Positions 10,901-22,534 of a stretch of DNA of 54,848 bases are shown here, piece by piece. Origin of the DNA: Butyriboletus loyo. Its lineage: Eukaryota; Basidiomycota; Agaricomycetes; Boletales; Boletaceae. A program made the position numbers and the translations under genes. The stretch covers positions 1 to 54,848 of the forward strand of contig JBBPSI010000166.1 of the NCBI GenBank assembly GCA_038093515.1. Reading direction: 5' to 3'. Each line of letters starts with the position of its first letter. The first letter of the stretch is position 1. A model generated the notes under the pieces. The model was given only the letters and a program-made list of their open reading frames with translations, ran no database searches and was not told where the DNA came from.

Positions 10901-12297
10901 AGCCGCTCTTGCACCGCCTAAACTCAAAGCCAAGAAAGATCGAGTCCATTTGGCTACGATAGGTGAGCAAGATCATCACGAATACAACTATTTTTTTCAT
11001 GTCCTGGTATAGATAATTATCAGGGAGAGGAAAGCGACATTGTGGTCGCAAGCCTCACACGATCAAACAAATCCAACACGATCGGATTCATGGCCGCTCC
11101 AGAGCGCCTCAACGTCCTCCTCTCACGCGCCCGAGATGGCCTGATTTTGATCGGGAACTCCCAAACGTTTTTGCACTCCAAGAAAGGGGGAGCACTCTGG
11201 AAACGGTTTTTCACGCTCCTCGAGAATGGCCACTACGTTTACCAGGGGTTCCCTGTCAAATGTGAAAGGCATCCCGAGCGTACCGTTCTACTCAAGCATG
11301 CAATTGATTTCAACGATCACTGCCCGGATGGTGGATGCACGGAACCATGGTGAGTTGTTCACATCCTCCGTACCTTCACGCGATCTAACATTGCCTTTTG
11401 TAAAGCGGATTCACGCTCGCTTGTGGACATACATGCCCGATGAAGTGCCACTCTCGTCGGTCGTCGGCGTTACGTGACCCACATGACGCGTCGCAATGTA
11501 AATACAAGATGAGCGACAAGTGTCCAGCGGGTTTTCACACACTCACTTGGGAGTGTTGCGATCGCCTGCCTGTTTGCCTGGCCTGTGTTGAGGAAACTGA
11601 GCGTCTCGAGGAGATCGCTCGGCAGGAGCGTGAGGCGCAGAAAAAACGAGAGGAAGCTGAGGCTGAGCATCGTCGTCACATGGCCGAACTGGAAGCTAAG
11701 CTGGAAGCAGAGAAGGCCGCCGAGGAACAACGCAGGCTCCAGGAAGAATATGAGGCACTTCTGTGGGAAGTACGGAGAAGGCAAGAGGAAGAAGAGCGCC
11801 AGAGACAGGAAGAAGAAAGGCAGAAACGAGAGGAACATCACAGGCTTCAGGAAGAACGTAAGGCGCGTCGGGAAGAGCGGAGCAAGCAAAAGGAAGAAAA
11901 GCACAAGAGACAGGAAGAGGAAGAACGCAGTCTCCTGATAGGATATAAGACGCGTGTGCGGGAGTGGAGAAAGCAAGAAGAAGAACGCAGGAGACAGGAA
12001 GAAGAAAGGCAGAAACGAGAGGAACATCACAGGCTTCAGGAAGAACGTAAGGCGCGTCGGGAAGAGCGGAGCAAGCAAAAGGAAGAAAAGCACAAGAGAC
12101 AGGAAGAGGAAGAACGCAGTCTCCTGATAGGATATAAGACGCGTGTGCGGGAGTGGAGAAAGCAAGAAGAAGAGCGCAGGAGACAAGAGGGAGAAAATAA
12201 GACACGAGAGGAACATCAGGAAGAACGTAAGGGGCGTCTGCGGGAAGCGTGGAAAAGCGCCAGGAAGTCCAAAAGTTCAAGCTGCACTATTCAGTAA
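7951..12297 (+). CDS. ZNFX1-like SF1 helicase with coiled-coil tail (helicase A)
   Basis: UPF1-like superfamily 1 RNA helicase of the NFX1-type zinc-finger family. Exons are 7951-9430, 9479-10337, 10388-10962, 11013-11349 and 11406-12297, joining in frame to 1380 residues. Residues 1-270 form a helical ARM-like N-terminus. A family signature GGRHDNDF...RDI lies near 190 and FRMLRED near 250. The helicase core has Walker A GPPGTGKS (about 493), EEAGEILESH (motif II, about 751), GDHKQLRP (about 781), QHRMRPEIS (about 822), and SLTRSN...ERLNVLLSRARDG (about 980-1010). Cys/His clusters follow (FPVKCERHP, CGHTCPMKC). From about 1130 the protein is an E/R/Q/K-rich coiled coil instead of the AAA+ modules of helicase B. 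Start chosen because paralogues B and C begin at the equivalent Met. Known relatives (Hrr1, ZNFX1) act in small-RNA pathways; the same role here is inference. Confidence 0.93.
11802..12179 (+). repeat. 189-bp in-frame tandem duplication in helicase A tail
   Basis: Units 11802-11990 and 11991-12179 are nearly identical 189-mers, encoding two copies of a 63-residue coiled-coil block containing SLLIGYKTRVREW. The near-identity points to a recent duplication. Helicase C does not have this block and instead has 150-bp units. Confidence 0.95.
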
Positions 12298-13861
12298 TCG
12301 CGATTGCAATCAACTTGTCTCGAAGATGCAGGGGTATCCATCTCCTGGGGTTCGTAGCTTCTGTAGTAAAATCCAGACGACACTGCGAGATAGTTTGAGG
12401 TTTCAGAAATATCCAAGCCTATTGCCTTAGCTACGGGATTTGTACCCATACCCGTATCTTTCAAGGGTATAACCACACTTAGGTGAGCAGATGAGTACGA
12501 CAGGAAGGAGGTAGCGCAGTGCATGCGATCACATGTAATGCACTCTCGCACTTTTGATAACATAAGAAAAGTGTGCAGGAGTGACAGTATAATGCACGAA
12601 TAGCGCACATTGTGCCGTCGCTCGTGCGCCATTCATTGAGATGTGATGTGGGTAGTGAGAATGAGGGCGAGAGGGTGGGGGCGGGGGTAGCGTGCATTGT
12701 GCAATGGCTCGTGCACCTTCTCTTGAGATGTGGGGATGACGATGATGGCGGTTGGAGGGTGATAGTGATGCACATTGCAATCGCTCATCCGTACTCTTTG
12801 AGGTGTGGGGGTGGTGAGGACAAGGACGAGGACGATTATCAGGGGTGTAAACGCAGGTGTATAAGGGTGAGAGCACGAACGCGTTGCGCAGCTGCTAGTG
12901 TACCCTGAGATACGAGCGACGCGAGAGATGGGGCCGACGGGCAATCTGCAGAGGTAACAACGGCGCGTCCGCACGCGACCTGTGGCAGATGGGATGAGGT
13001 GATGGTACATTGATGAGCGCAGACACGAACGTGAGCATGAAGATATACACACGACTGGCGTAATGCGAGTGGTATGCTCGCATTCGCGACAGGTCGCCAG
13101 CTGGGTGAGGTAACGGTGCAGCGCCGAGGTGCGCAGACGCGAGCGTGAACGTGAAAATACGTTCACTTTCGTGTTTGCACACGACGGGTCGACGGTCGCT
13201 AGCGGGGTCGAGCAGTAAAATGTGCAAACACAAACGTGAGTGCGTTTTCACGCTCGCGTTGTGTCTACACATGATAAGTCGATGCGGTGATGCCGGGCGG
13301 CTTGCTCGTCTTCGTGTCTGCATGCCTTGTTGGTGGGGTGATGGTGCAGCAACGAAGTGCGCAAACACGAATGTACGCTGCGGCGCTATGTCTCCAACGT
13401 GACGTCTACCGTCTTTTCTTTCGATCGCCGACGTATTCCAATACTATCGGAGCTATCTGATCAAGGTTCAATCAAATGTTTTTTTTTCGGTACGACTATT
13501 GTAAATAAGGAGTCTGCTCAGCGAAGTAATACAATACATACTTAGTTGCCGTGAACACCACTTGTGGGGTTCTGTGCGGGTTCGCTGCAGTCGTTAAACT
13601 TGTGGTGTAATGGCAGGGCGTAAAGGTTTGATGGGCTGATTGTGGGCGTGAATTCGCCACCCCTCGAAATCATTTCGATCACTTACTGATTTCTACTAAC
13701 TAGAGATTCAAGAGTTGCCCAATGGAGCGCTACGCTGATCCTCGCCATATATATTGGGCTTCTTTTTCCCCATGTGCTCAACTTCCTGTGCGCTACCACC
13801 ATCTTCAAAAACCCTTTCCCCGCGTCCCTTTGATCAGCACACGTCCTTTGGAATACCTCAC
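12298..13861. other. Repeat-rich spacer between helicases A and B
   Basis: No convincing gene. 12604-12850 holds three degenerate units (starts near 12604, 12691 and 12770) of the form GTGCATTGTGCAATGGCTCG...TTGAGATGTGG. 12999-13380 holds about four degenerate units of roughly 100-130 bp around GTGATGGTGCAGC...GCGCAAACACGAACGTG. A TATA-like CCATATATATTGG lies near 13746, about 110 nt before helicase B. Open frames up to 177 residues here have no domain and follow the repeat structure. Confidence 0.7.
12604..13380. repeat. Two degenerate minisatellite clusters
   Basis: The first cluster (about 12604-12850) has units of about 80-87 bp. The second (about 12999-13380) has units of about 100-130 bp, sharing GCGCAGACACGAACGTGAG-like cores. 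Both are diverged, so unit borders are approximate. Confidence 0.65.
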
Positions 13862-16800
13862 ATGAATCAGGTTCGCGTGGACCGGCTTAGAAAACGCTTT
13901 CATGATGTTCTCCACGGCAGAGTTGCTGTGGACCCTAATAATTTTCGCCTTTTCCTTGAGGCCATTTGTGCCCAGGAAGACACCCCAAAGTGTGTCGACA
14001 GCCTTATTTCGAGTCCGCATGGGCTCCCTTCCATACAGAATGCTATGCGCTTCGATCTCTCCCTGCAGTTCCTCAATGGCCATGCCACCAGTACCCTCGA
14101 GTATCTACTGCGCGCCGCAGACCTTGGTGGAGGTCTCCTAGATCACATCCTTATCACTATCGTGGACCCTCCTATTTTTTGGTCGACATTCGCTCAAGGA
14201 TTTGAGGCAGGGACGTTGACGGAGAAAGCTCAGCTCGTATTCGCAAAACTCCTCGATAGGCTGATCGCCCTCAAGGACAAAGATGCTTCCCCATATAGGG
14301 AACTCGCATCAAAGCCATCTGTTATCAACAAGCTAGTCGAATCCTCTGAGCATGATGTGCGGGAGATCGCCCACCATATCAAGCATGTCCTTGCTGCCTT
14401 TGCTTCCGGCGGCGCTCTTGTTGGCCAATGTGGCCCCGGGGGCCGACATGACAATGACTTTCCAAATTTCCGCGATATTACCATCCTTCCCACAGCAGAC
14501 GAGATTCTCAGCACTCAGCCTCCTTTCCTCAGACCCGCTTCTGTTTTGGATGATCCAGAGGCGTCCGATAGTCGCGTCGCAGATTATCTAGACAATACAT
14601 TTCGCATGCTCAGGGAAGATATGATTTATGACATGCGTGAAGAGCTCCAAATCGCGCTAAAGAAGAAACCTGGACGGCATCGCGGTCTCCACATTAATGG
14701 GTTCTCCATGGTTGATGTGTACGTTGGCTCGCAAGATAGAGGCTCTCGTTGGGGACTCGTCCTTCAATGCCATCACGACCTCCCGCAGCTTCGTGGAATA
14801 AAGGAGCTTGATGACAGGAAAAAGTTCCTTTCGGACGATCCTGTTGGGTCCAAGATTCTCAGAAATCAATCGCTTGCTTGTCTTATTGTAGACGAAGATA
14901 TTACTTCCTTCGCTACTATTCACCGTGTGGGTGATCTACTCGCCCAGAATCCCCCCAAGATCGTCCTCCAGCTGGAAGGTGAAGCCAGCACGTCCAAGAC
15001 CCTCTTTCGCTTAAGCACCGCCAAACAAGTACAACTGCTTCAGATCGATACTGCCTTGTTTGCATACGACCCAGTTCTCAAGGCACTTAAGAACATGCAG
15101 CTTGTTCCTCTGTCGGATGAGTTGCTGTTCTGGGACGAGGGGAAGACGCTTGAATCACCCTCCATACAGATTGATCAGATTGTACGGCCACTCTCGCTGA
15201 ATCCGTCCACGGACCTCCAGCCGATCCTTGCGATGTCGAAATCGGTCCACCTCGATGGATCTCAAGCAGATTCTCTCCTTGCCGGACTACGCCAGCGTGT
15301 TGCGTTGATCCAAGGGCCCCCAGGTAAATACGCACTTTTCAACCATTCAACCGTATGCGCGTTCTCATAAATGCTGTATGTTAGGTACTGGAAAGTCTTT
15401 CATTGGCGCTCTTCTTGCTAAAGCGATCCATGATCACACACCTCAAACTATTCTCGTTGTGTGTTACACCAATCACGCCCTTGATCAATTCCTCGAGGAT
15501 CTCATTGACATCGGTATTGCTGCTAGCTCGATTGTTCGTATCGGTGGACGCGCAAGTGCGACCGTGCAGCACCTCTCGCTGCAATCCCAGGAACGTGTCA
15601 AACACCCACGCTCTAAAGCAGAGTGGACCCTCATCGAACAAGCAAAGACCAGGTCTGGCTTTCTGGTGGGACGTTTACAAGGTTCTTTCCAAGCACTTGC
15701 GAAAGCAGACAAAGCGATCTCGTTCGACGACATACTCACGCACATCGAATTCGAAGAAGACCCCGAGTTTCGGGACGCGTTCCAGGTTCCGTCGGAGCTT
15801 GACGGATCGCGGATCGTCGGGAGGAAGGGAAAGCCTATACGGCAGGATTATCTCATATCGCAATGGTCGAATGGGTGGGATGCCGGAATATTCAAGCACA
15901 ACCCCAAAGTACGTGATGCGGACAAGATCTGGAGCATGGATCTCCCCGAGCGTCGAGTGCTTCTCGCCAGGTGGAGAGGAGATATCATGAAGGGTGTTGT
16001 TGCGGATATGTGCAACGTTGGTAGGGACTACAATAACGCTCAAGATGAGCTGGCCCACCGGTTCGGAGAATCTACAGTGGCGTTGTTGAAACAAAAGAGG
16101 ATCATTGGGTGTACGACTACTGGGGCTGCCAAGTATGCGGAAGATCTTGCCGCAGTTAGTCCGGATGTATTGCTCGTTGAAGAAGCTGGTGAAATCCTGG
16201 AGAGCCATATTCTGACGGCGTTGGGCGAAAGGACGAACCAAATGATTCTCATCGGTGATCATAAGTATGTATCGTTTCGCGCAGCGTATCGTGTTTAAAT
16301 ACTTATGCCCATCCCAGACAACTTCGTCCGAAGGTCAACAGCTATCAACTGACGGTCGAGAAAGGGGAAGGATTCGATCTTAATCGATCGCTCTTTGAAC
16401 GCCTCGTATTGAAGGACTTTCCTCATCAAACTCTCACGACGCAGCACCGCATGAGGCCTGAGATCTCCACATTCATCCGGGAACTGACCTATCCCGAGCT
16501 CATCGACCACCCGAGTACAAAACAGAGACCCGATATTCGCGGTGTTCAATCTAACGTCATCTTTGTGAATCATGATCAGCCCGAGGATGAAGAGACGCGG
16601 ATCGCGGATCGTAGGGACGCTGGGTCCACGTCGTCGAAGCAGAACACGTACGAGGCCGAGATGATTCTCAAGATTGTGCGTTACCTCAAACAACAAGGAT
16701 ACAAGAGCACGGACATGGTCATCTTGACTCCGTACCTGGGCCAACTGTTCAAGCTCCGTCACGCTTTGCAGAATGAATACGACCCGGTTTTGAATGATTT

Positions 16801-19800
16801 GGATGCCGGCGACCTGCAAAAGGCAGGGTTATCGGGTCAAACTGGCCCGGTGGCTACCAAGGCTCACCATCCGGGGATACGATTGGCAACAATCGGTAAG
16901 ATTTCCACAAAGGATAACGTTTGGCGTATGTAACCGCCCCAATAGATAATTACCAGGGAGAAGAAAGTAACATCGTGATCGCCAGTTTGACTCGGTCAAA
17001 TCCCGAAAATATCATCGGATTCATGAATTCCCCCGAGCGGCTCAATGTCCTTCTCTCTCGCGCTCGGGACGGATTGATTCTGATCGGAAACTCGCACACG
17101 TTCCTCACTTCCAAGAGAGGAGCTCAGCTTTGGGGCCAGTTCTTTTCAATGCTGGACGAAGGACAGTATGTTTACAACGGCTTTCCGATCAAGTGTGAGA
17201 GGCATCCTTTAAGGACTGCCACCCTCATGAAGTCGGAAGAGTTTGACAGTCGATCCCCCGATGGCGGATGTACTAAACCTTGGTAAGCTTCGTCGAGTTC
17301 TTTGTTTTAATGTCCTGTTGTACTCACTACCTTGCTAGTGGTATGCTTTTGAAATGCCAGCTCCACGCCTGTCCGAAGAAATGTCACCCATTGCGATCAG
17401 CTCCTGGCCAGCCTGACGTCCATTCCTCCATGCTGTGTACGCACCCGTTCCGGGATAATTGCCCCGTTGGCGCCCATACGATGTCTTGGAAGTGTCACGA
17501 GGGGCGTCCCGCAAGCTGTTCCCTATGCGATCGTCTGGCCAAGCAACTCGAGAAGCAGGCCATGTTAGATATGAAGGCACAAGAGGAACGCGACAAAATG
17601 CAACGCGAACATGACTTGAGGATGACTGAACTCCAGGCGAAACTGCAATACCAGCAAGAGGCGATGAATGATGTCCAAGCGAAAAAGGACAGGGAGAACG
17701 AGATCAAGCAGAAGGAAAAGGAGATTGAGGATACGAAGCAAAAGATCCGTGATGCCGAGAACACGGCGAAACAGGCCGCTGCAAAGGCGAATGCGTCGTC
17801 TCAGAATCCCTCACAAGGCGCTGCCAACGGTTCTGCGCCATCCACTTCCAGTGCAGCCGCACCACCTCGCCCCATGTTCCCGTCTGCCGCGAGAGATAAG
17901 TGGGAGAATCAGAAGCGTGTAGATGGGGTGCAAAATGACGCCATCGACAAGATCATGGACATGACTGGGCTCGAACAAGTCAAGGAGCAGATCTTGCGGC
18001 TCAAAGGTAGCCTTGACACGATGCATCGCCAAGGCGTGCCTATCAATAAGGAGCGTATCAATCTCTGCTTGCTTGGAAACCCGGGGACAGGTGCGACAAG
18101 TTATGACACAGGAACAATGGCATTGACTGCACTTCTACTTCTAGGAAAAACCACAGTTGCGAGGCTTTATGCACAATTCCTGGAGTCGATCAAAGCGCTC
18201 CCAGGGAACGCGTTCCTAGAGACTACAGGGTCCAAACTCTCTTTCGAAGGGGTGCAAGGCGCTCAACAGCTCATCGATGACGCTTTAAAGGCTGGGGGAG
18301 GTGCCATCTTCATCGACGAAGCCTACCAGCTTGTCACTGAACATGATCAGTCTGGAAGACAAGTGCTGGATTTCCTTCTCGCGGAGATGGAGAACAGGGT
18401 TGGCACGCTCGTATTCATCCTCGCCGGGTACAGCAAGCAGATGGAAAAGTTCTTTGAGCACAACCCGGGATTACCAAGCCGAGTACCTCATCAACTCACG
18501 TTCGCAGATTACACCGATAAGGAGCTGCTGTCGATGTTGGAGGATCTCGTCTACCAGCGTTACAATGGTCGAATGAAAGTTGAAGACGGTGTCAATGGAC
18601 TGTATGCTCGCATTGCTGTCAAGCGGTTGGGCCGCGGAAGAGGCAGGCCTGGCTTCGGTAACGCCCGTGCGTTGCAGAACATGTTCGCTAAGATCCGTGA
18701 ACGCCAGGCTGAGCGACTCGACAAAGAGCGCCAGTCAGGAATACAGACAGACGATTTCCTCCTGACGAAGGAGGACCTGATTGGGCCTGATCCGTCTCAA
18801 GTCCTGCCCAACAGCGCACCTTGGGCGAAGCTCCAGGGATTAATCGGATTGGAGTCTGTCAAGGACTCTGTGCGCAACTTTTTCGCGCTTCTGGAGACGA
18901 ATTATGAGCGAGAATTGGCGGAGAAGGAGCCAATTCAGTTCTCTCTCAATAGGGTCTTCCTGGGTTCACCGGGAACGGGGAAGACGTCGGTCGCCAAGTT
19001 GTATGGCCAGATTCTAGCGGACCTTGGGATGTTGAGCAATGGTGAAGGTGAGGAAACGTGTCCATCCTGTGTCGCATTGCAGTGCTAAGACTACATGTCT
19101 TGTCAGTGGTGGTCAAAAATCCCGCGGACTTTGTCGGGGCTCACTTGGGACAGTCGGAGAAGAACACGAAGGCGATTCTGGAGAGTACACAAGGGAAGGT
19201 GCTCGTCATTGACGAGGTTCGTTGTATCGTCCGTCAGCCAACGGGTCTCTGATGAGCATCTAGGCGTATATGTTGTATAGCAAGAACGGGACGAATCCTT
19301 ACAATACCTCGGTCATCGACACGATGGTCGCTGAGATCCAAAGTGTCCCCGGGGAAGACCGGTGTGTCCTTCTCCTTGGATACAAAGACCAGATGGAGGA
19401 GATGTTCCAGGTAACGTCGTCGCTGGCTAGGTCGTTTGCACCAAACTTGACACCACCGTCTTCAGAACGTCAATCCTGGGCTTGCTCGGCGATTCTCGTT
19501 CGAGAACGCCTTCAACTTTGAGGACTTCACGGAACCTCAGCTCATGGAAATCTTGGAATACAAGCTCAAGGACCAGGATTTGTCTGCCACGGACAAGTCA
19601 AAGGAAGTGGCGCGCGAGCTGCTGAGTCGAATGAAGAACCGCCCCAACTTTGGGAATGCGGGAGAGGTCGAGAACCTTTTGGGGCAGGCCAAGGCACGGT
19701 ATCAGAAACGCATGGCATCCGTTCCCGCTTCTCAAAGAATGGATGTCGTGTTCGAGCCTCAGGACATCGATCCTGATTTCGACAGGAGTCAGAACGCGTC

Positions 19801-21498
19801 TGCGAACCTCGCCAAGATGTTTGCGGACGTTGTGGGTTGCGATGAAGTCATCACGCGACTCGACGATTACCAAAAGATCGCTCAGGCGATGAAAGAGAAG
19901 GGACTCGATATGCGTGCCCAGATCCCGAGCAACTTTGTTTTCAAGGGACCACCAGGTCGGTGGTAGTCAGTCGAGGGTCCGTAAATTGCTGACGCAGAAA
20001 AGGTACGGGAAAGACGACGACGGCTCGGAAGCTTGGTCAGGTATACTACGACATGGGCTTCCTGGCCTCCAAAGACGTCATCGAGTGTTCCGCAACTGAC
20101 TTGGTCGGACAATATGTCGGGCATACGGGACCGAAAACAAAGGGGGTATTCGAGAAAGCCCTCGGCAAGGTACTCTTCATTGACGAAGCTTATCGACTGA
20201 GTGAAGGTCACTTCGCGAAAGAGGCGATGGACGAGATTGTGGGATTGATGACTCACGAGCGGTACATGAACAAACTCGTCATCATCCTGGCTGGCTATGA
20301 CCACCAGATGAACGAATTGTTGGCAGTCAACCCCGGCCTCTCTAGTCGTTTCTCCGAGGAGATTGTCTTCCAGAATATGTCCTCGGAGCAATGTCTGGAG
20401 CTCCTTGATAAGGACTTGCGGAAGAGCAAGATCATCGTTCCTGAACTCGGCGACAAGACCTCACCAACCTACGTCGAGATGCAAGACACCATTGCTCAGA
20501 TGTCCGCACTTCCGTCGTGGGGAAACGGACGCGATGTCAAGACGCTCGGGAAGAGATTGACTCAAAAAGCGTTTGCTAACATGGCTAATGGCCCAGCTGG
20601 GAGCTCGGAGTCGCTGTCGGCGGAAGAGACTTTGAGCGTCATGAACTCGATGCTGCAGGAGCAGCTGGCCCGGCAAGGTATAGCTCGTAACGTGCCCTCC
20701 TCCAGTTCTATGCCAATGGCAAGCATGGACGGCCCAGCGCCACCACCGCCATCCATGTCCACATCGACGAGTCAGGCGTCCAAGCGTGCTCCGCCGCCAC
20801 CACCTCCATCTTCGCCCCCGAGCGAGCCACCTAAACAACCAGATTCGAAGAAGCAACAATCGAAACGCCGCCCTCCGCCTGCAAAGGCATCGACTGAGGA
20901 TCAGTCTCCGAAGAGAGTCAAACCAGATTCGAAGAATATTTCGCGGGCGGAGCCATCGACCAAGCAACAATCGGAACGCCACCCCCCGCCTGCAAAGGCA
21001 CCGACTGAGGACCAGCCTCCGAGGAGAGTTGCACGACGGGATGCCGGGGTCTCTGACGCTGTCTGGAATCAACTTCAGGCAGACATCGCGGCAGGGGAGG
21101 AGGCGAAGAGGAAAGCTGCAGAAGAGGAACGACGTCTCGAACAAGAGTTGAAGAAAGCTGAGAAGCAGAACCAAGCGGCGCGGGCACGGGCGGCGGCGCT
21201 GCAACGTGCTATGGCTGCGGCCAAGGACAATATAGCAAAGCAACGTGAGATTGAGCGTCAGCTTGAAGCAGCGCGCCGTCGCGAAGCGGAGGTAAAGGCG
21301 GCAAGGGAAAGGGCCGCTGCTGCTCTGAGGAAGAAACAGCAGGAAGAAGAGGAAAAGAGACAAAAGGAGCTAGAGATGCAGCGGAAGCTTGGTCACATGG
21401 GACTTTGTCCCGCGGGATTGGATTGGATCAGACAGGGAGCTGGGTACAGATGTGCGGGGGGTTCACATTTTATGTCGCACGGCCAAGTTGGTATGTAA
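13862..21498 (+). CDS. ZNFX1-like helicase fused to three CbxX/CfxQ AAA+ modules (helicase B)
   Basis: Ten exons: 13862-15323, 15385-16264, 16318-16895, 16946-17282, 17339-18090, 18145-19047, 19107-19216, 19264-19410, 19466-19955 and 20003-21498. They join in frame to 2384 residues. The first half matches helicase A exon for exon: ARM-like start, GGRHDNDF, GPPGTGKS (about 488), EEAGEILESH, GDHKQLRP, QHRMRPEIS, ERLNVLLSRARDG, then Cys-rich fingers (CQLHACPKKCH). After a short coiled coil come three SpoVK/CbxX-type AAA+ domains. Their Walker A motifs are NPGTGKT (about 1336), SPGTGKT (about 1613) and GPPGTGKT (about 1886), each followed by a (F/V)IDEAY Walker B. The tail has Pro-rich repeats, a basic coiled coil and a GYRCAGGSHF motif. 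This helicase plus AAA+ architecture recurs in fungi. It is the only full-length family member here. Cellular role unproven. Confidence 0.95.
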
Positions 21499-21544
21499 TA
21501 GTAGCTGTAGCTCCAATGTATGTGGGATTAGTGTTACTTCTTGT

Positions 21545-21855
21545 AGCTTGGATATGCTTGCCAGACGAAGGAGGTATTTATGAATCGGTGATACTCTACG
21601 TACAAAGGGATATACATGAGCGTGAACGATTTCTTGATACGAAAGAGGTAACGCAGTCGACACTCACGACATCGCCGGTCTCGCCTCTCGCTTGATGTCG
21701 CCAGAGACATAGTATGTCACTGGCGTTATAACATGCGCCAATGTTGCGCTTGCATCCCTCTATGCCAGACGGTAAACGAACTAACTGACACTTCTAGGAG
21801 ACCCCTCAGCAGATATCTATCGACGGGGAATATACACTTTGACTGCACCTACACG
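21545..21855 (+). pseudogene. 3' relic of an SDR gene
   Basis: Directly after helicase B lies a decayed copy of the last four SDR exons. It reads DEGGIYES followed by a GTGATAC donor (compare SDR1 near 23532), DIAGLASRLMSPE with a stop in place of the next residue, a CCAGACG micro-exon before GTAAAC (about 21765-21771), and a final ISIDG exon. In-frame stops and the missing 5' half make it a pseudogene. It shares the helicase-then-SDR order seen elsewhere in the window. Confidence 0.8.
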
Positions 21856-22099
21856 TTCTTCGTGACTGGGGAGCTCGAGTGGAACAGCGTCCGCAATGAG
21901 ATGACCCACTGTATCTCTGCGGGCAGTACCCATGGGCATGGTACTACGAGTCTCTGAATGATTTTACAACTGGGCGTCTTACTACGAATCTCCGCGCCGC
22001 TCAAGTTGTCGGGACGTGGTGGCAACACTCTAGCCCGACGCGGTCGAATGGAGCCGAGCAGACGTAGTCAAGTGCGTCCGCATGCGCACGCAAGTGATC

Positions 22100-22492
22100 A
22101 CCTGATATCGGCTGGTTGGCAGTAGATACAGATACGATGTCGGCTTGGACGACATTCATGCAATCAAAAACCAAGATTGAGGTTCTAAAATGGAGAAATC
22201 GCGCGATAGTTGTATCATGGACGGCGTGTTTTCAATATGGCGGCCGACGAGTGAGCGTGGAAGAGGAAGTGAAGGACACAGCGGTCGATGGTGTTGCAGC
22301 CTTGGGACGCCTCTAGTAGTCTCCCTATACCAGACCTAAAAATTCGTAATCAGAAGACAGTCGTTCTGGTCATACGAAGGGGCCTGCCAGACGCCGATTC
22401 GATGTGGTAAGCAGAATGAGTTCAAATTAACTGCCACTTTGGTCACAGAACGAGCCAACTTTTGATCAGAATCATCAGATTATCTTCGTTAG
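22100..22492 (+). pseudogene. 5' relic of an SDR gene
   Basis: The stretch reads RYDVGLDDIHA, then a scrambled section, VSVEEEV in one frame, and LGRL, matching exon 1 of SDR1. It continues into sequence resembling SDR1 intron 1 (GATGTGGTAAGCA near 22400 and TTCGTTAG near 22485). Frameshifts and stops abolish the frame. It sits immediately upstream of the intact SDR1, so it is probably a broken tandem copy. Confidence 0.8.
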
Positions 22493-22534
22493 ATCATCCA
22501 CACCCCGCTTACCCTGAGGACTCCCAAGCCTAGA

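Larger units (their letters stand above)
7914..12320 (+). repeat. Left arm of about 4.3 kb inverted repeat (helicase A)
   Basis: The stretch from about 7914 (CTCGTGCCCTGGTACT) to about 12320 is matched in reverse by about 32145-27249. Homology starts roughly 35 nt before both start codons, covers all exons and introns, and ends about 20 nt past the stop of A. The match breaks only inside the coiled-coil tail, where the internal repeats differ. Confidence 0.9.

Noticed and set aside
11470..12216. Long antisense frame (248 residues) opposite the helicase A coiled coil, and the 437-residue one opposite helicase C (27276-28589)
   Set aside because: Both are shadows of E/R/K-rich repeats read backwards (L/F/S-rich). 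The sense strand carries a continuous homologous gene.
12633..13166. 177-residue minus-strand frame in the helicase A-B spacer
   Set aside because: Its composition follows the minisatellites beneath it, and there is no domain, splice pattern or homology.
13600..13660. Possible tRNA around GTGGTGTAATGGCAGGGCG
   Set aside because: No matching B-box and no cloverleaf could be folded by eye.
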